Below, piece by piece: positions 24,407-34,000 of a stretch of DNA of 64,000 nt. A model generated the notes under the pieces. It searched no databases. It was given only the letters and a program-made list of their open reading frames with translations, and was not told where the DNA came from. The position numbers and the translations under genes were made by a program. The stretch is from contig NC_087066.1 of the NCBI RefSeq assembly GCF_963678635.1, positions 30,881,301 to 30,945,300 on the forward strand, given 5' to 3'. The first letter of the stretch is position 1. The number at the start of each line of letters is the position of its first letter. This DNA comes from Symsagittifera roscoffensis (lineage: Eukaryota; Xenacoelomorpha; Acoela; Convolutidae).

Positions 24407-24606
24407 TTGACCAGTTCCCCACGTACCCCTCTATCTAACCCCCCACGTACATTCCCCCCCCCCCCCCAAGTACATACTCCCCATGTAATCCCCCCCGACA
24501 TACACCACCCCCAAAGTACCCCCAACCACCACGTACAAACCTTCCCCCCACTAAACACCCTAACAAGAGAGGTAACTGTAGTACGGGTAAACTTGGGGGG
24601 GGGAAT
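24407..24606 (+). repeat. C-rich low-complexity tract with CCCCACGTAC-like units
   Basis: Irregular repeats of runs of C separated by ACGTAC, AAGTACATA and similar, over about 140 bp. The preceding bases (CAGGGGCAGCTAATACG at about 24328, and AAAAACTGCTTTTTTGACC) resemble a hAT-like MITE left part, so the tract may have expanded from such an element. Confidence 0.55.
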
Positions 24607-25253
24607 GGTATGGGATCTAAAGGTTAGTTTCGTAAAACTTCATGAACGCAATTGAAAATAGGAAAAAATGAAGTTTAGGCGAGTGACAAAATAACTATCG
24701 TAAATATAACAATAATATGAAAAAATGAAAACAACACACGAAAAGATTTATTTAAATGGATTATAATCCATTATAATCGGTTAAAATTGATTATTTTTCA
24801 TTTGATAAAACTTTTTGAAAATAACTTAGAAATAATAGATTATAGTCTATTATAATCGATTGTTTTTGTTATTTTATACGGACTGACATGACAATGAAAG
24901 TCCAATATAATCAATTATTATCCATAAAACTTCAGTGCGGGTTGTAACTGAATAATCTTTTTTGAAGAACTTTTTCTTCTGAATGACATCAAGGAAAATT
25001 GAGTCAACTAAAATGTTACTTCATTTTGCAAACTATTTATGGTGAATTTCGAAAAACACAAATTCAATCTCAAAAAATTGGCTGAAAACCGAAAAAATAT
25101 CGATGTTTACGAAACAATTTTGGTTCATTTTGCCGTAAGCTTATGTTGTCGGTTTAGTTCATTGTAAGTTAATGTTTTCGGCCAAATCTATTTGATTCAA
25201 AATAGTTGGATTTAGATATACCAATTGTACTTTGTACTTTTTATAAAATCTAT

Positions 25254-25546
25254 TTTTGGCCGACTGACCCTAAATTTTTTTTAAAGGCGCCTTTGGCGCC
25301 AAGAAACACTGTTTTTGAGGGCAGCGCGCGCCAAAAAAAACGCAATTTTTTTGTCAAAATTTTCCAAAAAAAGCCCAAAAACTGCTTTTTTGACCTGTTT
25401 TTTCAAAAACAATGACTTTTTAGTGCTTTAGAGAGCTCGGAAAATCAATTTGGTCGACCTATAAAAAGTCAAGTTTTTTTGAAAATTCGCAAGCCCCCCC
25501 CCCCCCCCCCCCCCCCCCCCCCGAGAAAATCCTAAATCCGCCCCTG
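25254..25546 (-). mobile_element. hAT-like MITE, left-truncated, with 28-bp poly-C expansion
   Basis: The right terminus CCTAAATCCGCCCCTG at 25531-25546 is a good copy of the family end. The interior GGCGCCTTTGGCGCC, GCGCGCGCCAAAAAAAACGC and GGTCGACCTATAAAAAGTC matches the 22.2 and 59.4 kb copies. A poly-C run of about 28 bases sits where other copies have short C tracts. No left terminus or target duplication was found. Confidence 0.65.
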
Positions 25547-26819
25547 CAAAGTATGAATAAAATTTCTTTCCTTAGTTTTTTAAGGATCTCCAACCCAAAA
25601 TAAGCATTTAGCAATCGTGTTTGATTTTTTTTTGATTTGCACCAACTGCTGTCATACAACAAAAAACGATATTTTTTTTAATGAAACCACTGAATTAACA
25701 TTTTTCAGGAAATAAATCAGATTCAGGGTTGAAATTTGTTAAATACTTTCTTAAATTCAGCGGGAGAATCCGGTTAGGTAGAAACTGGGAAAATCTTACT
25801 CTGGAGTCGTTATTAGACATGTTGATATCATATCACGTCCATGTTGTAAACAGATGGTTTGTAAATTGATTCAATTTTCTTGCATAAGCGCTGGTGATTA
25901 CCTTGCCATTATCAAAAAAAATTCTTTTTTACCTTTTCTCTCATCGGACATTCTGAAGTTAGAGTTTTTGCTGTGCCCTATTTAAGTTAAAAACATGTTT
26001 TAGGCTTTGAATAACAACTTGCTGACTAATATCTCCCCCAGTCAAAATCCTAAAAAAATCACCGCATATTCATTAGCGCCAGCTTAGTCTTAGGGCACAG
26101 TTTAACGTACTCATGACTAAATGATTTTTAAGCTCGTTAATAAGTATATATTCCTCAAGGTTAAACCTTTGGCTGGTTGACTGAAATCACCAATTACTTA
26201 TAGATCTGAAGCTCGATAGGTTTAATTTAAACGTGAAAAGGTCATTAGACAGCCGATTGGAACCAAGGTTCTTGCTAAAAAAGAACGTTCAAGCCATATT
26301 CTGAACAGAAGTTAGCAACAGCTCCTTTTTCCCGTACTCTTATTTTTGATTAAAAGTTACTCAATATGAACACGTTCTAAGCAAGCAAGATACAACTTTA
26401 CTTGCTAATTGCGAAATTTCTTTTCAATTTTACCAAGGTTATTGAAGAATACAATAAATAATAGCGTCCTATTCAAAAACTGTTTAGTGAAGTCCGTTAG
26501 TTCTGTATTAGAAGATATGATGTTTCGGCCATGTCAGCAAGTATTTTAGGTAGCATACAGTCAATACCATTGTCTCCCCGCCTCCTGTCAAAAAATTGTT
26601 TAAAAATTAAGCTAACTTAAAGGTTGTTTGAAACTTTTGATTTGTTTTTCACTGTCGAATAAACTTCTCAAGCAAATTTTGACTTTAGGCAAAACAAGTT
26701 TGTTGTATTAAGCGATTCAAAGTTACAATTACGATGCCAAAATGTGCACTGGATGTTCGCTTGATTTGGTGTCTGTATGTTCCTAGATTCCAGAGACAAA
26801 CCTTTAAACTTGTTCTAAA

Positions 26820-27690
26820 TTGTAAATGGAGTCCACTAACATAAATTCCGTGGATTCCTTGTAAAAAAAATTAACGTAAAGTTTGTCGCTGATTTCGCTA
26901 AACTTATTTGTTCCGGACTCCGCAAATACCAACAAGCAGTACAAGCAGTATCCGCAAAAAGTAAGCGGAGTCCAGAAACGTAAGGGGATTCCACAAATAA
27001 AAGTGGATTGTAGTTTCGTTTGTTATACTAAGTTGAACCAGTGATTGCGTCAGCAATGAAGAGCTTTAGTTAGAATTATTATTTACCAAATGCAGATTTC
27101 AAAAGCAAGAATTTACGTGAATGCATCCCTTTAGTGTTTGGAAAAAATGAAATTTATTAATAAATCAGCCTCATCAGCCATGAAATAGTTTACCTCAGTT
27201 TGCTTTCATTCTTCTAGAGTTTGAGATCAGAAAAATGATCATTGTTTCATTATTTGAGTTTGGAAAATTGTTAATTTGTTCAGTATTTTAGATTTAGCTG
27301 GTGAGTTCAAACCGTTGACAAAAAATGAGATTGAACTCTTGGAAAGTTATGCTGATGACCTACAAAAACAGATTTGATTTAAAATGTAAATTCAAGATGA
27401 AACAATAAATGATACTGGAATCCGCAAAAAAATGCGGAATCCGCAAACAATCTGCTCAATCCATTTACAAGTTGCGGATTCCGCAACAGCTCAGTTTTAC
27501 TATACCAAATTTATTTTTTTTGTTTGTAGGTTCCGCAACAGCTCAATTTTACTATGCCTTATTTTATTTGTTTGTTTGTAGATTCCGCAAACTACTTTCG
27601 GTGCAATTTTATTCACTCGTTTATGGAATTCAAAACAGCAAAATTATTTTTTAAAAAACGTTGATTTTGTCATGTTGCGAAATCCGCATT
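26820..27690. repeat. TCCGCAA/GGATTCCGC-rich zone with a ~53-bp tandem repeat
   Basis: The motif (GA)TTCCGCAA and its complement recur about ten times. Within it, 27479-27583 holds two ~53-bp units, each ATTCCGCAACAGCTCAATTT-like followed by ACTAT and a T-rich stretch ending GTTTGTAG, and a third partial unit starts ATTCCGCAAACTAC. Purpose unknown; probably a local amplification. Confidence 0.55.
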
Positions 27691-27984
27691 CAAACAACAA
27701 AAAGCACAGTTTGGTCTCGTAATTGTGTGTAATGAAAAAAAATCTGTATCAGCCTTGCATGTAGATAGTTATGAGATCTGATAACTGTAAAATTCGACTA
27801 GCATAGTCATGTATTAAAAAATCACTTTGATTTTAATGACTCTTGGCGTTTTGTGCATCATTTATTGCTGCAATCATTGAGAAGGAGAAATTTTGAATTT
27901 GGGGACGTTTTTGTTTTTAAGAACAGATACAAAATTCAACGTTGCTTTATGATTTGACTTTTTCTACCAAAAACTGGTATGTTT

Positions 27985-28520
27985 TAACCGTGTCGACTAA
28001 TTATTGATGTTTTAGCTTTCTCGATCAAGTTTGTTCTAACTCGTTTTTCTCGACGCAACAAAAAAGTGTTCGACCCAGTTTAGATATGTTTCGACTTTCC
28101 CGACCGAACTCGATACATTTCGACTTTCCCCGACTGTCTCGCCCAACGTTTTCAAGAAGTTCAGTGGCTCGATCTCGAACAGATATTTTTGAGTTTTTTT
28201 CCCAAAGTGGGTATGTTTATAATCTCGACTTTCTCGATAGACAAAAATTCCAAAAAACTCGACCTATGATTCAATTTTTGACTTATGCTTCGACTTTCCC
28301 CGACTGTCTCGACCAAAATTTTCAAGAAGTATAGTAGCTCGACCTCGAAAAGATTTGTTTCAATTTTTTAAACCAAAAATGGATGTGTTTATAGTCTCGA
28401 CTTTTTTAACAGACAAAACTTCTAAATATCCTCGACCTATATCTCAATTTTTTGATTTTTGTTTCGACCTACTCGACCAAAATGAGCATGTTTCGACTGG
28501 GTTCGTCGACGTTTTTGACT
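27985..28520 (+). repeat. TCGA-rich tandem repeat, ~170-bp period
   Basis: CGACTTTCCCCGACTGTCTC occurs at 28121 and again at 28291, each followed by closely similar sequence (TTTTCAAGAAGT, then GCTCGA.CTCGAA). A third, more diverged unit starts near 28461. TCGA occurs about twenty times in some 500 bp, unusual for DNA this AT-rich. The 82-codon open frame here is a by-product of the repeat. Confidence 0.7.
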
Positions 28521-29082
28521 ATCAAATAACATGAGTATACTGGACAAAAATCATAATGTATGCTTTCTCGTTTTTTTTTATTTTGCTTGAATTGAAAAAA
28601 AACTAAGATTCAGAAAAAAACAATTTTGTTTTCTGAAAAACTAATTTTAACAAAATGAAACTTTCATTTTGCTTTTGTTTTCTTATTAAATCTGGACTGA
28701 AACTGTTGATCTGAAAGATGAGGTTTTAGGAGATTTTGGTAGAATTTACTTTTTCTTGCCGCAATAAACTCTAGATTTCGAAAAATTGAAGGGTTCCAGC
28801 TAAAACTTTTCTTTTTGTGGCAATCAATTTTCGTCAACTGATTGTTGCTGATAGCAATTCTCTGACGGAGCTCATTTCTGCGCAGATTGATGATAGCGGG
28901 TATATTTAGACTTTACGCTTGACTTAAAAGTTCTTCTCTACCGCAGAATTTGAGTAAAAAAAGGCACTTGCTCGACTTCCAGAGTCGAAATATAAGTCGA
29001 GCACCTTGACTCGGAAACCATACAGAAACCATTTCAGTGGTAATGTTGGCTGCCGTGAAAAATCTCAAAAGTTGATGAACAG

Positions 29083-29420
29083 CGGGGGGCACTTAGCATA
29101 GTGGTAAGGCGTTCACTTTAGAATAGTCAGATCGTGTAATCGATCCCATGCCATGGCAATGATAGTGTGTGAGGACGAGCTCTCACTTGACCTCTAGCTT
29201 CAGGTCTACCACAACCTGACCAAATTTGGCTGCAAAAGTGGTAACACGTGCAAGTTCTAGACGCAAAAAAAACGGCCTTGAGTCGCAAAAAAGAGCTTCG
29301 CTCAACAAAATAACACAGTCTGGAATGTGGGGAAATAATACAAATGGACTATCCTCGACAGGACTGTTAAGGCCTACTGATAGCGATTCGCAGGAACTAC
29401 AATTAAAAACAGCGGAAAAC
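29083..29420 (+). mobile_element. tRNA-derived SINE
   Basis: The head (29083-29155) has a pol III A box TAGCATAGTGG at 29094-29104 and a degenerate B box (GTAATCGATCCC) about 30 bp further on, the spacing expected of a tRNA gene. The 3' part carries a body also found at 19735-19895. The tRNA fold is poor (no clear acceptor stem or CCA-proximal pairing), so it is a retroposed relative and not a functional tRNA gene. Confidence 0.6.
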
Positions 29421-30106
29421 AATTTTTAGCCGGCCATTAAATAGATCATAAAATTTGAACTAGCATCCCCTACCGCATTATTCTTCCAAGATGAACAATT
29501 GAAGACAAAGATAGCCGGTTGCTGATATCAGTAAACAAACCAAAAAAGTATTGCGACGCTGCACCCAAAACTCATGCTGTCATCCCAAAATTACCAAAAG
29601 CACCTTGCCTTGGTAGTCGATTTTGCCCATGACATATTTGGCCCCACAACGGAACTTGTCTTCAAAAATATTGGCGTTGAAATGTGCGAGTAGTGCGATC
29701 AGAACATGCGTTCGAATGTGAAAAGTTCATGAAAAAATACTCAATTGAAAATATGAAACAAAAATATAAAACATCTATATAAAACAACGAATTGAGTGAT
29801 AACAACTAAATTTCAGCTTAATTTGGCATTTGCTTAGTGCATAATTAAATCACCGCTCTGTCACAATATTCTTAAATAACCTAACATTCAACTGAATTTT
29901 TAATTGAAAGGCACTTTTAAACATTGTTTGTTCAATCTACCTTTTTACTTTTTAGCTGTCAACAAATGACGTTAAATTAAGTTGACACTGTTTTAACGCT
30001 TTTTTCCTGCCAACGTCAGAGTTCAATTTTCGGAAGAATTGGTAAGATGAACTTGAATTCGATTCCAATTCGATTGATAAAATGGTACTTCGAACCGTGA
30101 TTGCAC

Positions 30107-31044
30107 TTAAACGTACCACTCCTTTAAATGAGATAAATCACGCATGTTAATTAACTGTCCGTCATTGAAATCTGTGTAAGAAATTTTTCGATTTGTCGTA
30201 TCTTGAGAATCCAAATAGGACCCTTGAATGCTGCGACCTGAATTTGACCTCAAGTCTGACCCCTGACCCAAAAGAGGACTTGTGGTTCTGCCGATATTGC
30301 AACTATTGTTCGTTGCCAGCACGCTTCTAGGAAATGTGTTGGTGTTTCTTTCGTAGCTACTGATATTGTTGTTGTTCAAACTACTTTCTTTTATCGTTGT
30401 GCAACCCCCATTTGCATGTTTAAAGATTGATACTTTTCCATTACTAGCACTCCCATTTTTGTGAACAAAATCATTTAACTGTGATTTTTCAACTTGGTGA
30501 TGATGACTTGAGGTTGACGGAGTTCGTTTATGACTCGGGCTAAACTGGTTATGACTAATGACGTGGTTTGTCAATCCAAATTCATGCTCGCGACTAGTAG
30601 CATTCAAGTCGTCAATATTATTTGTCGTTAAAATCGGAAGTTTTCCAGGAGCTTCGCCGTTTTTCTCCGAGATTTCAATGGTCACGCCGTATTGATCGAT
30701 TATATTTTTGTGTCGCATTTTGTAAACTGCGAAAATTAATATGAGGAGCGCCATTACCACTGAAGTAACTATTCCGATAGTGATTCCAGCTGCCGACGTT
30801 GACATTCGGATACCACGAGTTGTTTGAAGCAACTGGTCGGTTCCTCTATCGTCGAATCGTGACTTCATGTCATCTAGTTTCTGTTTATCCTTAATAGGAC
30901 GTGCTTGGTCGTTCTGAGTCGGATCCAAAATGTCACATGACAAGCACTCGGGGGTTAACTTCGTATCATCCGAGTCGTCGGTGTCGGGTTTTGTAGATAT
31001 CTCAGGTGTCATAGTGCGAGTCGGTGTATCAGAAGAATCTGTAT
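30107..31044 (-). CDS. Neurexin, terminal exon: stalk, transmembrane helix, cytoplasmic tail
   Basis: The exon encodes the end of a neurexin, a presynaptic adhesion receptor that binds neuroligins and similar partners. It starts in phase 1 after acceptor TTTCTAG (31045), giving DTDSSDTPTR. A short Ser/Thr/Asp-rich stalk with CLSC follows, then a single transmembrane segment (AGITIGIVTSVVMALLILIF, then AVYKMRHKN) and a ~204-residue tail rich in Ser, Asn and His, ending HLKEWYV and TAA. The C-terminal EWYV matches the neurexin class II PDZ ligand (EYYV in vertebrates), which recruits CASK- and Mint-type scaffolds. The tail is about four times longer than the ~55 residues usual in vertebrate neurexins and looks disordered. 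No clear AATAAA was found just downstream. Confidence 0.9.
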
Positions 31045-31305
31045 CTAGAAACCATTCAATATGAAGAAACAAAATGAGAAACTCTTCGATTCAAAACAGC
31101 TAAAATGCAATCAACCTAGAGCAAAAAAATAGAAAAGAACAGTGTTTTAAAACACGCTATTAATGGCTGCTCTGAAACGATTTTTGTCAAAACTAGAGAT
31201 TTACTCACTTCTTGCACTTTGCAGATCATCTGCAAATTTAATTTATATTTTAAGAAGTAATGAATCAAATTTTCTTCACAAATATGGCATCAAATTTTTA
31301 ATCAC

Positions 31306-31548
31306 CTTTGTTGTTGTTGTTGTTATTATTACTTGAACAAGGAGGATACATCTGGGTCGCGAAAATGCAGTCGCCCATTCTGGGGTCATAGGAAGGGTCA
31401 CTGGCCGGGTTGAGGAAAGGGTCATCGGGGTCAAATGTGAGGGGCGCAGACAGTCTTTCCAGCACCCCGTAGCTTTTGGTGAAGGGGGAGTCGAAAGCGA
31501 GATAGGAGAACACTTTCATCCCATTGAAGTAGAGACCACTCATAGTGC
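31306..31548 (-). CDS. Neurexin exon: end of last LNS domain and extracellular stalk
   Basis: Phase 1 to phase 1 exon (243 bp) between acceptor TTTCCAG and donor G|GTGATT. It begins GTMSGLYFNGMKVFSYLAF, matching the final strands of neurexin LNS6 (GQLSGLYYNGLKVL in human). A Pro/Asp-rich linker follows, then DCIFATQMYPPC, which may be the juxtamembrane cysteine loop of neurexins (two cysteines about ten residues apart), and a run of seven Asn encoded by AAC/AAT repeats directly before the donor. Splicing to the terminal exon gives NNNK-DTDSSD. The stalk is short compared with vertebrate alpha-neurexins and lacks an obvious mucin-like Thr run. Confidence 0.9.
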
Positions 31549-33661
31549 CTGGAAATTTACAATTCGAAATTAGATCAACACGCAATCAAGATTAAAAAAC
31601 ATTTTTTTTTCTAAGCAAATGATGTTGGGAATTATACGTCAGCAGTCATAATTATACGTAGTGATCGGTCTCATATAAAATATAGAACTTTAACTGTTTT
31701 TTTTTGCTGCTGTGATATGAGAGCGTCCTTGTTTATGCTTGTAACAATTTGCTAAAATTTAAAAAAAATAAAACTCATTTTTTGAATTTCATTTTTGCCT
31801 AACGACGCACAAGTTTTTTCATACATTTTTTCAATGAATTGCTTTAATTGTTACACTTTTATGGTTGTTTGAACGTGGGTTTGTGACATGAATATTTTGT
31901 TTCCACGCCTTGAAAATTCTGAAAAGAAAAGAACTCTCATCAATTTTGAAATCTAAGAACCGCGCCACTAATTTGGTTCATTTATCAAAAACAATATATA
32001 TGTATTTTACTATAAAATTGTATCACTGCTTCACTAAAGAAATGTGACAGAATGCTGAAATCTCCGCCCAAAAATTTTGTCATTGTCTTTCGTTTTCTAG
32101 CTTGCTGCCTTTTTGTGTATTCATTTAAGGAAACACGATTATCAAATACAAAACTTCAATTGTTTGCACTCAGCATTTAGTTTTAGTTTAACGACCACGC
32201 TGTCAACCATGAATAGAAGAAAAATCCCATTAAATCGTCCTTTTTAGAACACTTTTAAAAAAAAAAAAATCTGGCTAAATAGAGTTATGGTTTCCAGGTT
32301 CAAAAATATTTTCAGAGAAACAAACATTTTTAGTAAATTTAGTTAAACCTATTTTGAATTTTTTGACGAGGACAAAAGAATTAAGAAATACAAGTTCCCG
32401 AGCCAGTAGCAGAGCAGATTCGACAACGATATTTTATAACAAGACTGCTCGTATATGGCAAAGCTTTGAATGTTCCGACTCCTTTTTCATTCGTCTCTCG
32501 GATATATTTTGGCAAAATTAAATATATCAAAATTAAATATTGGCAAAACTACGAAATATAGGCTGATAATATCAAAATTAAATGTTACAATTTGAGTCTT
32601 GTATGGAGCTATTAAAACCAATTAGCTGCCTCAATTCAATTTGGAACGATTTTGTAGTGCGGGATGATAAAACAAGTAGTTATAGGCATACTCATGGCTT
32701 CAGCAAATTTCATAAATACAAGCCTCTCATGAAAACCAAAGCTAGAATTCTATCCAAGGAACTCAAAAAGTCAATTATTTGATTTTTTTTATGATACTTT
32801 TATTGAAAAACTACTTTGAATTTTTGGAAATTTTGTACTCGGAACTTAGCGAGTTGGTCTGTGAACTCAGCTTCTAAAAATAGAAAATTTAAGCTCAAAA
32901 GTTTTTTTATAACCTAAGAAAACTCTCTCTAGTCGCTTGCTCTACTCGTTTGCTGTACTTGCTCTTAAGTTCAAAAGTTTTTAAATAGTTTTCTCAACAA
33001 TTCGAGAACAAGTTTGGAACTTTACAATGAAGATTTTAATTAAACGGGATTTAAAATATAAAATTACTCAATCTTACCTAAATTTCATTTGTGATACCTG
33101 ATTTTGAAGGAAACAAAAATTTTTTTGAAAAAAATACAAAAAAAATTAAACTCAGAGTTCATCCCCACTTTCAGTAATCGCAACAAATAGTAACTAGTAA
33201 AACTTCATAAATTCAAAGTTCCTCCCTACTTTAAATAATCGGCAAAAATTGTAACTAACTAGTAAAAATTGAGCATAGATGGCAGAAACTTGAAAAGTTT
33301 TCCGATGGAAGTGCACTTAAAGTTTAAGCAACAAGGATGGCCTTGCTTGACTAATAGCTAGCAGGTCAAACCAAAGTACATTTGGAAACGTTTCAATCAA
33401 CTCAAGAACATTTATAAATTCAATCAATTTTTACAAGCATTTTCCAACTTTTCAAAAGTCATCATGCTAAAACACTTGTATTTTCAAAAAATTTCATTAA
33501 ACGCCACTTTTTTCAAAAGTTGAATAAATAGGAGTTTTTAATCTTCTAATAATTCTGAAAGCTCTAGTATAATTCTAAAATCACTCAATTTATTTGCGCA
33601 GTTTGCACTTTTGTTACTGGAGAATCAAAATTGCCTTCCTCTTAGCAAATTAAGCTGATTA

Positions 33662-34000
33662 AAGAAATTTTTGCTAAAAAGTAAATTTCAAACGTTTTCG
33701 CAACTATGTGCATCGTCAGGATTTTTACAATAAACTACTCTGAATGACGATAAAACATCAATTTACAAATGTTATTTACAATAAATCACATACAATTTGG
33801 TTCTAAACCATCATGATAAAAAATTAGCCAATCACAGTTGACCTCTAAATTACTATTAAGATTAAAATACTTTTAACCTCTAAAATTAATTAAACATTTT
33901 AAAATTAATTTGTCTGGAAGTTTCTGAGTCATAATTTCGATTTAGACATGTACGTTTTGAATAAAAAACCAAAAATATTTTGGGACTAAATTTTCAGTGT
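33662..34000 (-). repeat. Penelope pseudo-LTR, downstream copy
   Basis: A 339-bp direct repeat of 37490-37828. It starts AAGAAATTTTTGC on the plus strand and ends TTTTCAGTGT. The ORF2 stop codon lies within it, about 12 bp from its inner edge, so the last codons of ORF2 are repeat-encoded. It contains a hammerhead-like core at 33681-33728. Confidence 0.9.
33681..33728 (-). ncRNA. Hammerhead-ribozyme-like motif in the downstream pseudo-LTR
   Basis: On the minus strand the core CUGACGA is followed by a possible 3-bp stem (GCA/UGC) and then GAAA. The flanks GUAAAAAUC and GAAAUUUAC can pair (seven of nine) as stem I, and AACGUU gives a minimal stem III with U as the cleavage-site base. Minimal hammerheads with tiny stems II and III are known from pseudo-LTRs of Penelope-like elements. 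One extra U lies between the core and stem II, which weakens the call. Confidence 0.5.

Larger units (their letters stand above)
14101..30106. other. Intergenic region between the ERG-type channel and neurexin
   Basis: About 16 kb separate the start of the channel gene from the neurexin stop codon. I see no convincing protein-coding exon. It holds hAT-like MITEs (16.3, 22.2, 25.3 kb), a decayed LINE (17.0-18.8 kb), a diverged ~300-bp duplication (19.1-19.56 kb), SINE sequence (19.7 and 29.1 kb), a minisatellite (21.5-22.8 kb), an assembly gap, a poly-C stretch (24.4-24.6 kb), a TCCGCAA-rich zone (26.8-27.7 kb) and a TCGA-rich tandem repeat (28.0-28.5 kb). A GC-richer patch at 15160-15300 (with GCCGCCATT) could be promoter DNA or a 5' UTR exon. 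The stretches 14.2-15.1, 19.9-21.4, 23.3-24.3 and 25.6-26.8 kb show nothing more than AT-rich sequence. Confidence 0.7.

Noticed and set aside
29083-29155. A functional tRNA gene
   Set aside because: The A box is good but the B box is degenerate and the cloverleaf stems do not pair; SINE head preferred.
29183-29429. Overlapping open frames on both strands
   Set aside because: They fall in the tRNA-derived SINE and its body, which explains the sequence better.
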